From the NCBI GenBank assembly GCA_017643395.1, contig JAEPNP010000001.1, positions 1,261,806 through 1,325,805 of the forward strand: 64,000 nt of DNA, given 5' to 3'. The DNA is from Rhodothermales bacterium. GTDB lineage: Bacteria; Bacteroidota; Rhodothermia; Rhodothermales; UBA10348. Of the stretch, positions 37,129 through 46,741 are shown piece after piece. Position 1 is the first letter of the stretch. Every line of letters starts with the position of its first letter. The notes under the pieces were generated by a model. That model made no database searches. It was not told the origin of the DNA and saw only the letters and a list, made by a program, of their open reading frames with translations. Both the position numbers and the translations under genes were made by a program.

Positions 37129-37293
37129 GCGGGCCGATCCGGCGGCGACATGGAATCGAGGCCCTCGATCCCATCTCCCGCCGGGCCGTAGCAGACCCCG
37201 TTGTGTAATCCGGCCGTCGTTTTCAACTTAGCCGCGCTTGAAATCGGGCCAGAGGTGGGATTCAGCCCTGATTTTCCATGTTGGTGGCCGGCC
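37129..37293 (+). repeat. 165-bp direct repeat, copy 2
   Basis: The counterpart of 36876-37040, with the same palindrome at 37155-37169. The sequence after it (from about 37320) again resembles the spacer after copy 1, so the true unit is about 250 bp. Confidence 0.9.
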
Positions 37294-37422
37294 GGCGTGC
37301 CCGGCCCCGCGTGCCCGGCCGGCGTGCCGCTGCGGCCCCGCGCCCCGGCCCACGCGCCCGAACCGGCGCCGAGCCCCAAGCGCCCCGGCGGTGCGCGCCG
37401 CTCCGCACCCACAGCCAAGCCC

Positions 37423-40275
37423 TCAGTCCTGATAAGCCTCAATCGGCGGGCACGTGCACACAAGCTGCCGATCGCCCTGCGCGTCATTCACGCGGCGCAC
37501 CGTCGGCCAGAACTTGTGCTCACGCGTCCAGGGTGCGGGATACGCGGCCTTCTCCCGTGGGTAGGGCATTTCCCATTCATCAGCCAGCACTTTGGCGGCC
37601 GTGTGCGGGGCCTGACTGAGCACGTTGCGCTCGGCATCGGCAATGCCCAGTTCCACCTCCTGAATCTCGCTCCGAATGGAGATCATGGCCTCGCAGAACC
37701 GGTCCAGCTCGGCCTTGGCCTCGCTCTCCGTAGGCTCGACCATGACTGTGCCCACGACAGGCCACGACATGGTCGGCGCATGGAATCCGTAGTCCATGAG
37801 CCGTTTGGCCACGTCCACCTCAGTCAGCGAGGTGTGCTGCCGGAGGTGACGCAGGTCCAGGATGAACTCGTGGGCAACGCGGCCGCCGGGTCCGGTGTAG
37901 AGCACATCGTACGTGCCCTCCAGACGCTTGGCCATGTAGTTAGCGTTCAGAATCGCCACCTGCGAACTGCGCTTGAGGCCGTCCGCACCCAGCATGGCGA
38001 TGTACGCCCAGGAAATGACGAGCACACCGGCACTGCCGAACGGCGCAGACGCGACCGGACCGATGGCCTCGGCGCCGCCGGTCTTTACCAGCGGGTGGCC
38101 CGGCATGAACGGTCCCAGGTGCGGCTGCGCACAGATTGGGCCGATGCCCGGGCCGCCGCCGCCGTGCGGGATGGCAAATGTCTTGTGCAGGTTCAGGTGG
38201 CAGACATCCGCACCAAAATCCCCCGGACGACACAGCCCGACCTGCGCGTTCATGTTCGCGCCGTCCATGTACACCTGGCCGCCGTGGTCGTGCACGATCT
38301 GACAGATCTGTCGAATACCGCGCTCGAACACCCCGTGCGTGGACGGATAGGTGATCATCAGCGCCGACAGCTTCTCCGCGTGCTCGGTCGCCTTCGCTTC
38401 GAGATCTGCGATGTCCACGTTGCCGTTCTCGTCGCAGTTCACCACCACTACCTGCATGCCGGCCATGACCGCACTCGCGGGGTTGGTGCCGTGCGCCGAG
38501 CTCGGAATCAGGCAGACATCCCGATGCCCCTCTCCACGACTCTGGTGGTAGGCGCGAATGGTGAGCAATCCGGTGTATTCGCCGGCCGCACCGGAGTTGG
38601 GCTGCAGGCTGACCGCCGGCAGTCCGGTGATTTCGCCAAGCCAGTTCTCCAGGTCGGAGATGATGCGGTGGTAGCCCGGCACCTGCTCCGACGGTGCAAA
38701 CGGATGAATGCTGTTCAACCCAGCCCACGTGATGGGCATGAGCTCCGCCGTGGCATTCAGCTTCATGGTGCACGAGCCAAGCGGAATCATGCTCGTGGTC
38801 AGCGACAGGTCACGCGAGGACAGCTTCTGCATGTAGCGCAGCATGTCCGTCTCCGAATGCACGGTGTTGAACACCGGGTGCTCGAGATAGCCGGTCGTGC
38901 GCGGCATGGCGCCGTCGTAACCGCTGTCCGTGGCCTCCAGAATACGGGCGATGGACACTGAGCCGCCCGTGAGCACCTGTGCAAGCAGCTCAATCTCCGC
39001 CTGGGTCGATGCCTGATCCAGCGAGACCCCGATCGAGCCGTCGTCGAAGTAGCGCAGGTTCATGTGAGCCTGCTCGGCCCGTGTGCGCACGCCGTCGACG
39101 TCGGCGCCGTCAATGCGCAGGGTGTCGAAGAAGTCGGCGTGGCGCACGGACAGTCCGCCCTCGACCAGCATGCGGGCCAGGACCTTGGTCATGTCGTGCA
39201 CCCGCTTGGCGATGGCCTTCAAGCCCCTGGGCCCATGGAAGACCGCGTACATGCTCGCCGTCACGGCCAGCAGCACCTGGGCGGTGCAGATGTTGGAGGT
39301 GGCCTTGTCACGGCGAATGTGCTGCTCACGCGTTTGCAGGGCCATGCGCAGCGCGGTGCCGCCGTCAGCGTCCACGGTCACTCCGATAATGCGGCCGGGA
39401 ACGGAGCGCTTGAACTCGTCACGGGTGGCGAAGAACGCGGCGTGCGGGCCGCCGAAGCCCATCGGCACGCCAAAACGCTGACTGGATCCGACCACGACGT
39501 CCGCTCCGAACTCGCCTGGAGCCTCGAGCAGCGTCAGTGCCAGGAGATCACTGGCCACCACCACCTGTCCGCCGCCGTCGTGCACGGCCTGGCACAGGGC
39601 GCGGTGGTCTACCACGCGGCCGTCGGTCTCGGGATACTGTATGAGCACGCCGAAGAACGCATCGCTCATCTCGAAGGAGGCCACGTCCCCAACCGTGATC
39701 CCGATACCCATGGGCTCGGCGCGGGTGCGTACCACCTCGATGGTCTGCGGGTGGCAGTTCTCGTCCACGAAGAAGGCGACGCGCTTACGGGCCTTCCGGT
39801 AAATCATGCTCATGCCCTCGGCCGCAGCCGTGCCCTCGTCAAGCAGGCTCGCGTTGGCAATTTCCAGGCCGGTGAGGTCACTCACCATGGTCTGGAAGTT
39901 CAGCAGAGCCTCCAGCCGGCCCTGGGCAATCTCGGCCTGGTAGGGCGTGTACTGGGTGTACCAGTTGGGATTCTCGAGGATGCCCCGCTGGATGACCGGC
40001 GGGGTGAGGGTGCCGTAGTACCCCATCCCGATAAAGCTTCGATACTGTTTGTTGGACCCGGCGATCGCCTGGATTTCAGCAAGCAGTTCGTGCTCGGTCA
40101 GGGCTGGCGGCAGGTGCAGGTCCCTGCCCAGGCGGATACTCTCGGGCACCGTCTCATCGACAAGCGTGTCGAGCGAGGAGGCGCCGACAACAGTCAGCAT
40201 GTCCTCGACATCCGAGGCGGAGGGGCCGATGTGGCGATCGGCGAAGCGGTCGGTGGGGTTCAGGTCGACTGCCAT
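37423..40275 (-). CDS. gcvP: Glycine dehydrogenase (decarboxylating), P protein
   Basis: PLP-dependent P protein of the glycine cleavage system. It decarboxylates glycine and passes the aminomethyl group to the lipoyl arm of GcvH. The 950-aa product is the fused two-domain form. The N-terminus has [15 protein letters not shown], and the PLP lysine is in [16 protein letters not shown]. gcvH lies 8 kb away on the same strand, and gcvT is not in the window. A LacI-type palindrome lies 129 nt upstream. Confidence 0.98.
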   Translation of the reverse strand: MAVDLNPTDRFADRHIGPSASDVEDMLTVVGASSLDTLVDETVPESIRLGRDLHLPPALTEHELLAEIQAIAGSNKQYRSFIGMGYYGTLTPPVIQRGILENPNWYTQYTPYQAEIAQGRLEALLNFQTMVSDLTGLEIANASLLDEGTAAAEGMSMIYRKARKRVAFFVDENCHPQTIEVVRTRAEPMGIGITVGDVASFEMSDAFFGVLIQYPETDGRVVDHRALCQAVHDGGGQVVVASDLLALTLLEAPGEFGADVVVGSSQRFGVPMGFGGPHAAFFATRDEFKRSVPGRIIGVTVDADGGTALRMALQTREQHIRRDKATSNICTAQVLLAVTASMYAVFHGPRGLKAIAKRVHDMTKVLARMLVEGGLSVRHADFFDTLRIDGADVDGVRTRAEQAHMNLRYFDDGSIGVSLDQASTQAEIELLAQVLTGGSVSIARILEATDSGYDGAMPRTTGYLEHPVFNTVHSETDMLRYMQKLSSRDLSLTTSMIPLGSCTMKLNATAELMPITWAGLNSIHPFAPSEQVPGYHRIISDLENWLGEITGLPAVSLQPNSGAAGEYTGLLTIRAYHQSRGEGHRDVCLIPSSAHGTNPASAVMAGMQVVVVNCDENGNVDIADLEAKATEHAEKLSALMITYPSTHGVFERGIRQICQIVHDHGGQVYMDGANMNAQVGLCRPGDFGADVCHLNLHKTFAIPHGGGGPGIGPICAQPHLGPFMPGHPLVKTGGAEAIGPVASAPFGSAGVLVISWAYIAMLGADGLKRSSQVAILNANYMAKRLEGTYDVLYTGPGGRVAHEFILDLRHLRQHTSLTEVDVAKRLMDYGFHAPTMSWPVVGTVMVEPTESEAKAELDRFCEAMISIRSEIQEVELGIADAERNVLSQAPHTAAKVLADEWEMPYPREKAAYPAPWTREHKFWPTVRRVNDAQGDRQLVCTCPPIEAYQD

Positions 40276-40403
40276 CGGGAAAGGGCTTGGTCCGAAGTAC
40301 GGAAAGTACGCGTTGCAACCGGTACAGGGGACTTCCTGCCCGGCCGGCGATGCGCAAACGCGAGTTGCCCCGGGGGGAGCCGCGGGCGCTGTTCAGTTTC
40401 TGT

Positions 40404-40417
40404 GGAAAGCGCTTTCC
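40404..40417. promoter_or_regulatory. LacI-family-like operator palindrome
   Basis: GGAAAGCGCTTTCC is a perfect 14-bp palindrome with the central CG and flanking A/T steps typical of LacI/GalR-family operators. It lies 129 nt upstream of gcvP; no LacI gene is in the window. Confidence 0.55.
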
Positions 40418-40521
40418 GGGACGCGGGTGCGGCGCCGGCGCGGGCCCGGGCGCTGGGTCCGTGCGAAAGGTCCGCCGCCGTACTACCCGGCGTGCACGCC
40501 AGCCCACCCGGCGTCGGCCTA

Positions 40522-40589
40522 CTCCGCAGCCGCATCGGCCCACTCCGCCCCGGCCTCGGCCTCCTCCGCAGCCGCATCGGCCGACTCCG
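40522..40589. repeat. Two 26-bp repeats, 42-bp period, behind the rnc stop
   Basis: 40522-40547 and 40564-40589 differ at one base. The 42-bp offset equals 14 codons. Read in the rnc frame beyond its TAG stop they encode an Ala/Glu-rich segment that ends at a second TAG at 40519-40521. Confidence 0.8.
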
Positions 40590-40602
40590 CGCCGCCCCCA
40601 GC

Positions 40603-41376
40603 CTAGTCCGCCTCGGCGTCGGCCTCCCGAAGCACCTTCAGGGCCTCAGCTGCAGCACGCTGCTCCGCCTGTTTCTTGCTGGCGCCTTCGCCGGTTCCGG
40701 CGGTCTCTCCCTGCACTCGCACGCCGACCGTGAAATGCCGCTTGTGAGACGGCCCTGTCGCGTCCTGGAGCTGGTACACGGGCTGCGGCCAGCCACGAGC
40801 CTGTGCGAACTCGAGGAGCAGACTCTTGTGGTTGTCCTCCCGCAGCATCAGTGCGTCCAGGTCCAGGGGCTCCAGCATGGTGCGCATGATGAAGGCACGT
40901 GCGGCATCCGTGCCCTGATCCAGATAGATCGCACCGATGAGTGCCTCAAACGCGTCCGCCATGATGCTGGTGAACTTCTGGGTCTGCCCCTGCTGCCGCA
41001 GGTTGTCCGAAACCATAATCAGGTGATCGAGACCCAGCGTGCGGGCACGGGCCGCCAGGGCCTTTCCATTCACCAGTTTGGAGCGCAGTCGAGTCAGAAA
41101 GCCCTCCGCCTCCTCCGGGTACTCCGCGTACAGATACTCGGCGGTGACAAAGCCGAGGACTGCATCGCCCAGATACTCCAGCCGCTCGTTGGACTCGATC
41201 GCGGAGCCCGGTCGACCGCGCAGCAGAGAGCGGTGACGCATGGCCTGTACGTAGAGGGACAGGTCGCCGACCGGCAGGCCGGTCACGGCCGTCACCGACT
41301 CCGGCGTGATGCCGTGCGCCGGCTCCACATCGCCGTTGCGGCGGATCCAGGACCATATGCGACCCAGCCAGCTCAC
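40603..41376 (-). CDS. rnc: Ribonuclease III
   Basis: Double-stranded-RNA endonuclease for rRNA processing. The 257-aa product has the signature NERLEYLGDAVLG with metal-binding Glu and Asp, the second acidic cluster in DAFEALIGAIYLD, and a C-terminal dsRNA-binding domain (LLLEFAQARGW through ASKKQAEQRAAAEALKVL). The GTG start overlaps the beta-lactamase-like gene's stop as GTGA. The C-terminus is short and acidic (EADAEAD) and is followed by in-frame repeat sequence after the stop. Confidence 0.97.
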   Translation of the reverse strand: MSWLGRIWSWIRRNGDVEPAHGITPESVTAVTGLPVGDLSLYVQAMRHRSLLRGRPGSAIESNERLEYLGDAVLGFVTAEYLYAEYPEEAEGFLTRLRSKLVNGKALAARARTLGLDHLIMVSDNLRQQGQTQKFTSIMADAFEALIGAIYLDQGTDAARAFIMRTMLEPLDLDALMLREDNHKSLLLEFAQARGWPQPVYQLQDATGPSHKRHFTVGVRVQGETAGTGEGASKKQAEQRAAAEALKVLREADAEAD

Positions 41377-42260
41377 GCGTCTCCACGCAGGTGCGCATAG
41401 ACCGCACGGGTGAGGGCCGCCCCCAATTCGGCGCTCTGGGTGTCATCCGCAAGGCCTTCGATCAGAATGACCAGCACGAACGGTTCGCCCTCTTCCGGAT
41501 AGACGATGGCGGCATCGTGATGAATGGCCGTGATCTGCCCGGTCTTGTGGGCCGCCTGCGCGTCTGGCGGCAGACCGGCAGGAATCATCTCGTTGAACTC
41601 CTGGGCCTTGAGTATGTCCACCATTTCGGCGTCGGCCCTGCGACTTACGGCGTGCCCCTCCATGAGGGTCAGCATGAGGGTGGCCAGGTCCTCTGAGGTG
41701 GCCTGATTGGACAGCCCCTGCTCAAACGCTTTCAAGTCTTCCACACCACGCAGCGTGCGCATGTGTGTGGTTCCGAGTGCTTCGCTCGTGGCCTGCACCG
41801 TCTCCGCGCCGAGCTCATCGATGAGAAGGTTTGTCGCCAGATTCGAGGAGACCACGATCATGTTGGTCACCAGCTCGCGAACGGCCATTGGTCGGCCCAG
41901 CAGACCGTAGATGGTATCGTCCGAGTCGTCACCGATCGCATACGTAGAGCCGTCTACAATCGAACTGAAACTGTTTCGGACAACCAGCGAATCATCGAGG
42001 CTCCAGGCACCTTCCTCGACCCGCCGAAACACCTCAATCATGACCGGCACCTTCATGGTGCTTGCGGCATGGAAAAGGCGATCCCCGTTGCGATCGAAGT
42101 CGAGTCCCCTGTGCGGATCCCGGATGGAGACGGCCACAGTGGCCTCCGGTCGGGATTGTGCGATGCGGTCGAGGTCGGCGGAAAGCGCGTCGGTGTCCAC
42201 GGGCTGGGTGCAGGCTAGCAGCGGCAGCAGCAAGGCTGCGGAAAGCAAACTTCTTCTCAT
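41373..42260 (-). CDS. Class A beta-lactamase-like serine hydrolase lipoprotein
   Basis: The 295-aa product has a lipoprotein signal (lipobox LLAC, cysteine 17). Active-site motifs are S67-T-M-K70, S138-S-N140 (in place of SDN) and K239-T-G241. The omega-loop consensus with its general-base glutamate is not evident, so it may be a penicillin-binding hydrolase or esterase of the beta-lactamase2 family rather than a resistance enzyme. It overlaps both neighbours by 4 nt (ATGA with the GH3 gene, GTGA with rnc), so it belongs to a tightly coupled operon. Confidence 0.85.
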   Translation of the reverse strand: MRRSLLSAALLLPLLACTQPVDTDALSADLDRIAQSRPEATVAVSIRDPHRGLDFDRNGDRLFHAASTMKVPVMIEVFRRVEEGAWSLDDSLVVRNSFSSIVDGSTYAIGDDSDDTIYGLLGRPMAVRELVTNMIVVSSNLATNLLIDELGAETVQATSEALGTTHMRTLRGVEDLKAFEQGLSNQATSEDLATLMLTLMEGHAVSRRADAEMVDILKAQEFNEMIPAGLPPDAQAAHKTGQITAIHHDAAIVYPEEGEPFVLVILIEGLADDTQSAELGAALTRAVYAHLRGDA

Positions 42261-43789
42261 TCGTCAGCCGCGGCGCGACTCGGTTGGTTGGGAGCGGGTC
42301 CTGGGCCGGCCCCGTGGAGAAGATCGGCAACTGCCTGCACACTGACAGGCACATCGCTCAGGGCGACGAGCCGTGCAGCCGGTCTCGGCAGCTCGCGGTC
42401 TGCGTCCGGGCTTCCGAGGCAGGCGCGCACGCAGGGCACTGTCAGCTCGCGGATAAAGGCGGCCTGGTGGGGTAGCAGCCCGAAGGCATGCCACGCAGCC
42501 GGCTTCACGATCATGGCAACCACGGCCCGTCCCGCCTGCGCGGCTGCGTCCGAAAATGCCCGGTACTCGTCCGCAGTCGCATCAGGGCCAAAGCGCGAGA
42601 CTTCGAAACCGTGACCGGCCAGCAGGGCCTCGGCATCCGCTCGTGTTGGATCCGGATAGTCGGTATGCGGGCGAATCACCGCCAGCGGGATCGGTCCGTG
42701 ACCTGCGAGTACGCCGGCGACATCTCCCTCTACGGATATGGCGGCACGGGCAATCCTGCGCGCGAGTTGGCCGGGATCCGCCGGCACGGGAGCCGGCCGA
42801 TCGATGAGGGTTTGCTTCAGGGTCCAAACCCGCTCGAACGCTTCCTGAACCAGTCGTTCGTCCAGGGAGCCGTCCGCCACGGCCCGTACGAGCGCGCTCA
42901 GCGCAATGTCAGGGTCGGAGATGTCCAACAGCACATCCACCCCCGCCCGGACGATCTCTGCGGCGCGCGCCGACACGGCCGCGCCGGCGCCACCCATGAG
43001 CAGACTGTCCGATACAATCACGCCCTGAAATCCAAGCTCTTCGCGCAGAACACCGCGCAGGATGGGCTCGGAAAACGTAGCTGCCGTTCCGCTCGGGTCC
43101 AGCGCCGGGTAGGACACATGGGCGGTCATGATGGCGTCCACTCCGGCGTCGATCGCGGCACGGAAGGGAGCAAGTTCGACCGCTTCGAGCTCCTCCCGGG
43201 TCTTGCTGACCACCGGGAGCACATCGTGCGAGTCGGTATCGGTGTCACCGTGCCCGGGAAAGTGTTTTGCGGTGCTGAGTCCGCCCCCGGCCCGGGTGCC
43301 ACGCACGAAGGCCCGGACACACGCGCTGCATTCGGAAACGTCAGAGCCGAACGCCCGGGTAGAGATGATGGGATTGACCGGATTGGAGTGCACATCCGCG
43401 ACGGGCGCGAACAGCCAGCCGATGCCGGCCGAACGAGCTTCGCAAGCCGTGGCGGCAGCGACGCGCTCCACCGCGTCGGCCCCGGACCGGCCCTGCGCCA
43501 TGGCGTGCGGGAACACGGTCAGTCCGGCCACCTGCTGCCCGGCCCCGCGTTCCAGGTCCGAACAGAAGAGCAGAGGCGTCCGTGAAGCCCGCTGAAGGGC
43601 CTGCAGTGCGGGGGGAGTCGATGCGTGATGGCCCCGAAAGACCACCATGCCGCCGACAGGTACCTCGTCCAGCAGACGAAGAGCACGCTCCAGATCCTCC
43701 GCCACCGAAACAGCGGGCGGCATATTGGAGCCCAGGCGCGGGAAAATCAGCTGCGCCGCGCGCCCACGCAGCGTATCCGGTTTCTGCAT
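42257..43789 (-). CDS. Glycoside hydrolase family 3, beta-N-acetylhexosaminidase-like
   Basis: The 510-aa product has the GH3 barrel with KHFPGHGDTDTDSHDVLP, which carries the His/Asp dyad of NagZ-type enzymes, and the nucleophile aspartate in GVIVSDSLLMGG. These enzymes remove N-acetylglucosamine from muropeptides or other glycans. A further about 150 aa follows the barrel, longer than minimal NagZ (about 340 aa), so a GH3 C-terminal domain is present. No signal peptide is seen. It sits 1 nt after nadD and overlaps the beta-lactamase-like gene, a context consistent with cell-wall recycling. Confidence 0.88.
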   Translation of the reverse strand: MQKPDTLRGRAAQLIFPRLGSNMPPAVSVAEDLERALRLLDEVPVGGMVVFRGHHASTPPALQALQRASRTPLLFCSDLERGAGQQVAGLTVFPHAMAQGRSGADAVERVAAATACEARSAGIGWLFAPVADVHSNPVNPIISTRAFGSDVSECSACVRAFVRGTRAGGGLSTAKHFPGHGDTDTDSHDVLPVVSKTREELEAVELAPFRAAIDAGVDAIMTAHVSYPALDPSGTAATFSEPILRGVLREELGFQGVIVSDSLLMGGAGAAVSARAAEIVRAGVDVLLDISDPDIALSALVRAVADGSLDERLVQEAFERVWTLKQTLIDRPAPVPADPGQLARRIARAAISVEGDVAGVLAGHGPIPLAVIRPHTDYPDPTRADAEALLAGHGFEVSRFGPDATADEYRAFSDAAAQAGRAVVAMIVKPAAWHAFGLLPHQAAFIRELTVPCVRACLGSPDADRELPRPAARLVALSDVPVSVQAVADLLHGAGPGPAPNQPSRAAADE

Positions 43790-43790
43790 C

Positions 43791-44357
43791 TCAGGTGCCG
43801 TAGAGACGGTGCTTCCGGATATAGGCCAGCACGCCCCTGTCGATCAAGCCGGCAACGGTTTTACCCTGGGCCAGACGCTGCCGAATCTCTGTGGACGAAA
43901 CATCGATCCGGGGGGAGTCCAGCACATGGTCGGCGCCTTCCAGGTCCGTGTCGGAACCCGGCCGCGGATACACGGCAATCCGTGCCATCGCGCGAATGCC
44001 CTCGGGTTCACGCCAGCGATCGAAATCGTGCCAGCTGTCGCCCCCGATCAGCAGAATCAGCTCGCTCTCGGAAAACCGGTTGGCCAGAGCGCGCACCGTA
44101 TCAACCGTGTAGGACGGTGGCTCCCGACGGATCTCCTCATCTGAGACAGTGAAGCCGTCGTGATCGGAGGCTGCGAGCAACGACATGGTGAGCCGGTGTG
44201 CGGCTGAAACGTCGGCGGCCCCGTCCTTGAACGGAGATCGCGCAGCCGGCATCCAGATCAGGCGGTCCAGCGACAGCGCGTCGAAAGCCTGCTCGGCAAT
44301 GATGCGATGGCCCGTATGAGGCGGGTTGAACGTGCCGCCGAACAGACCGATGCGCAT
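43791..44357 (-). CDS. nadD: Nicotinate-nucleotide adenylyltransferase
   Basis: Converts nicotinate mononucleotide and ATP into deamido-NAD in NAD synthesis. The 188-aa product has the nucleotidyltransferase signature GLFGGTFNPPHTGH at the N-terminus and SSTEIRQRL near the C-terminus. It starts right after bamD (2-nt gap). Confidence 0.95.
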   Translation of the reverse strand: MRIGLFGGTFNPPHTGHRIIAEQAFDALSLDRLIWMPAARSPFKDGAADVSAAHRLTMSLLAASDHDGFTVSDEEIRREPPSYTVDTVRALANRFSESELILLIGGDSWHDFDRWREPEGIRAMARIAVYPRPGSDTDLEGADHVLDSPRIDVSSTEIRQRLAQGKTVAGLIDRGVLAYIRKHRLYGT

Positions 44358-44359
44358 GA

Positions 44360-45160
44360 CTATTGGGCCGTGCCGTCCAGTTGGCGCAAGCGGTCGGTGG
44401 CGCTCCGGAAGACCTCTTCGCCTTCCTTGATCAGCGGGCTGTCCGGAAAGATCTGGATGAGGCGCTCGTAGGCGTCGATCGCAAGCTGCAGTCGCTCAGG
44501 GCGACGTGCGGGGATGCTCTGATCGGCAAAGGCGATGTAGGACCTGGCCGCCGCTACCAGCGCATCGTCCGCCCATTCGGTGTCGTAGTAGTCGTCGAAC
44601 ACGGACTCGAAGGTGAGTGCGGCGGCTTCGTTGTAGCCCCGGGTCGCGTACTGATTGCCCGACTCGTACCGCTTCCGGGCCAGTTTGCCGCGCAACTCCT
44701 CAATGCGAGCCTGCCCCTCGAAGAACAGCGGATGATTCGGGTACCGCGTCATGAACAGCTCAAATTGCGTGATGGCACGCCCGGTGTCCGTCTGATCCAG
44801 CGACCACCGCGGGCTCCGGTCGTAGTAGGTCATGGCCAGTTCGTACGCCGCATCGGGCACGCGCGGGTCCGCCCGGTAGATCTGCGTAAACCGGGTGAAC
44901 TCGTTCGCCGCCAGCAGATACTCCCCATTCGCGCGATAGGCGCGAGCGAGCGCAATCTGCGCATCGGCCGCCCACTCGTGCGTGCGTCCGAAGTCAAACA
45001 CGCCCTGGAAAAATTCGGCGGCGCGCTCGTAGTCCTCGGCCTCCATGCGCTCTACGCCTTTGTTGTAGGCGTCTTCAGGGCCGTCATACGAGAGGCGGCG
45101 GGATCCGGCACATCCGGCCAGGATCACGATGAGGAGCAGGGTAGTGAGTCTTTGAATCAT
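44360..45160 (-). CDS. bamD: Outer-membrane assembly lipoprotein BamD
   Basis: Component of the BAM complex that inserts beta-barrel proteins into the outer membrane. The 266-aa lipoprotein (lipobox LAGC, cysteine 17) has five TPR-like helical pairs, beginning with DAYNKGVERMEAEDYERAAEFF and including AYELAMTYYDRSPRWSLDQ, the family hallmark. The length agrees with BamD/YfiO. It is followed by nadD. Confidence 0.93.
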   Translation of the reverse strand: MIQRLTTLLLIVILAGCAGSRRLSYDGPEDAYNKGVERMEAEDYERAAEFFQGVFDFGRTHEWAADAQIALARAYRANGEYLLAANEFTRFTQIYRADPRVPDAAYELAMTYYDRSPRWSLDQTDTGRAITQFELFMTRYPNHPLFFEGQARIEELRGKLARKRYESGNQYATRGYNEAAALTFESVFDDYYDTEWADDALVAAARSYIAFADQSIPARRPERLQLAIDAYERLIQIFPDSPLIKEGEEVFRSATDRLRQLDGTAQ

Positions 45161-45319
45161 GCGGGCGATGGCGTTGCGCCTTTGCAGAACGCGGAAGGCA
45201 GGCCGCTTGGTATGTCCGGAAATAAGTCGCGGCAGCGGACATGAACCCGTGGTCAGGACGGGCTGTTCCGGGCGGCTGTGTCGGTGCGGTGCGTAGCCGC
45301 GCAGGCGGTCTCGCCGCCT

Positions 45320-46741
45320 TTACCGCATCAACTCCAGCACACCGTTGCGATACCGGTGGTAGAACATGGTGCGATTCACCTGATCACCGGCAAAGTGCAC
45401 CCGGATGCCCAGTCCCTGATAGTCGCCGCCACTCAGCAACGCGGCGCGTACCTGCTCGGCGTCTCCGGCCATCATGCGATCCACCAGCAGCCGCGAGAGG
45501 TCATAGCCGACCACGGCCAGCCGGTCGGGAGCCTGACCCGTGAGTGTGCGATGGCGCCTCGTAAACGCCTGGGCCTGGTCGCCCTCCGGTTCGAAGTGGA
45601 AGTCGTTCGAGTAGGTGACCACGTAGCGGGATGCCTGCTCCAGGAAGGGTAGGTCGTGCCAGGCCGCGTTGCCGAGCACACGCAGGCCGGATATGTCTCC
45701 CGGCGTTCCCGTGCCCAGCATGTCGTCCAGTTCCGCCAGGAATCCTCCCGCCAGGCGGTCCGCACCTGCGCCGGAGAGCGGCGCGTAGACTGCGCGCACA
45801 TTGCGCAGGCTGTCAGCCTCCACATGATTGCCGAGGCGGAACCAGGCCTGACTGTTGGGCAGTACCTCAATGAACCGCACGCTGGCCCCCATCGCCTCCG
45901 CTTCCTCCGCAAAGGCGCGCCCCATTTCTTCCGAAATGCCCAACTCGTCGTCTTCGGCGATGACTCCGAGTTCTCGGAGCCGCAGGCCGTTCACGGCAAA
46001 ACGGGCCATCAGGCGACCCCGGGCAGTGATGGTGGGGTTGGCCTGGAAGGCCCACGCCAGGCCCTGGCTCACTTCGGGATCTGTCGCCAGCGGGGCTACA
46101 AAGGGGACCATGTATCGTTCGGCGGCGGCACCCACGGCCTGCGCCTGATCGCTGAACAGGGCTCCCACGATCAGGGCCGCCCCTGCGTTCACCAGATCAG
46201 CGACGGCGGCGTCCGCATTCATGGTGTGCAGATCCCGGAAGACCATCTCGACCTGACGATTGTCCGGGCGACCGTTGTGCGCGTCTATCGCCAGCCGAAT
46301 GCCGTTGAAGAGGGACTGGGAGGCAGACGATTCCTGCGGATCAAGGGACAGCACGATACCGAGCGTTACAGGTCTCCTGGCCATGGCGAGTTGAGCGCTC
46401 ATGGCCAGCCCCCGCATGCGCTCCGCCTCGGTCACGTACCGGCTTGTCGGATACTCCCGAATGAAACTCTCAAACGCGCCGCCGGCACGTTCCCACGCGC
46501 CCACCCGGTAGAGTGCGCGCGCATGCATGAACGCAGCAGCCGTCGTATTGGCGTGGAGCGGAAACGCCGCGGCCACGCGAGAAAACTCCGCGGCGGCGTC
46601 GGCATACTCCTCAGCCTCGAAGGCCTGCAGGGCACGTGCAAACAGGGAGTCGGCCTCAGGATTCGCGGGCACGCGGCCCAGCTGCGCAGACGCGGAGCCT
46701 GCAAGTGCCAGCAGCAGCGTCAGTATGACGGCCCGCCTCAT
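45320..46741 (-). CDS. Exported TPR plus periplasmic-binding-protein-like (LpoA/LivK type)
   Basis: The 473-aa product has a signal peptide ([20 protein letters not shown], cleavage after ASA). Residues 25-125 form TPR-like helices ([20 protein letters not shown]), and residues 135-470 resemble type I periplasmic-binding proteins ([36 protein letters not shown]). This TPR/Peripla_BP_6 order is that of LpoA, an activator of penicillin-binding proteins, but amino-acid binding is equally possible. The ATG at 46741 overlaps the guaA stop as ATGA, deciding the start over 46789. A 159-nt gap follows before bamD. Confidence 0.82.
   Translation of the reverse strand: MRRAVILTLLLALAGSASAQLGRVPANPEADSLFARALQAFEAEEYADAAAEFSRVAAAFPLHANTTAAAFMHARALYRVGAWERAGGAFESFIREYPTSRYVTEAERMRGLAMSAQLAMARRPVTLGIVLSLDPQESSASQSLFNGIRLAIDAHNGRPDNRQVEMVFRDLHTMNADAAVADLVNAGAALIVGALFSDQAQAVGAAAERYMVPFVAPLATDPEVSQGLAWAFQANPTITARGRLMARFAVNGLRLRELGVIAEDDELGISEEMGRAFAEEAEAMGASVRFIEVLPNSQAWFRLGNHVEADSLRNVRAVYAPLSGAGADRLAGGFLAELDDMLGTGTPGDISGLRVLGNAAWHDLPFLEQASRYVVTYSNDFHFEPEGDQAQAFTRRHRTLTGQAPDRLAVVGYDLSRLLVDRMMAGDAEQVRAALLSGGDYQGLGIRVHFAGDQVNRTMFYHRYRNGVLELMR

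Larger units (their letters stand above)
36787..37422. other. 636-bp non-coding region with direct repeats between convergent genes
   Basis: The region lies between the 3' ends of the HMGL-like gene and gcvP. It is extremely GC-rich and holds a 165-bp near-identical direct repeat (listed separately), a 17-bp repeat CGAAGCGGGACTGGCCG at 36790-36806 and 36860-36876, and an inverted repeat GCGCGCCG/CGGCGCGC (36811-36818/36852-36859). A further partially conserved GCC-rich stretch follows each long copy. Open frames across it are artefacts of GC-rich sequence. Confidence 0.7.
40276..40602. other. 327-bp gap upstream of gcvP
   Basis: The gap lies between the rnc stop and the gcvP start. It contains the operator-like palindrome at 40404-40417 and a GCC-rich tandem repeat adjoining rnc. 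I looked for glycine-riboswitch core sequences before gcvP and saw none. Confidence 0.6.

Noticed and set aside
37201-38961. 586-aa open frame starting in the 165-bp repeat and running antisense to gcvP
   Set aside because: Most of it overlaps gcvP; only the N-terminal part lies in repeat sequence, with no protein signature.
40276-40403. Glycine riboswitch before gcvP
   Set aside because: No aptamer core sequences or tandem structure are visible in the leader.
39064-41400. 778-aa open frame antisense to gcvP and rnc
   Set aside because: It is a shadow frame over two conserved genes, rich in His, Gly and Arg as expected from antisense GC-rich codons.
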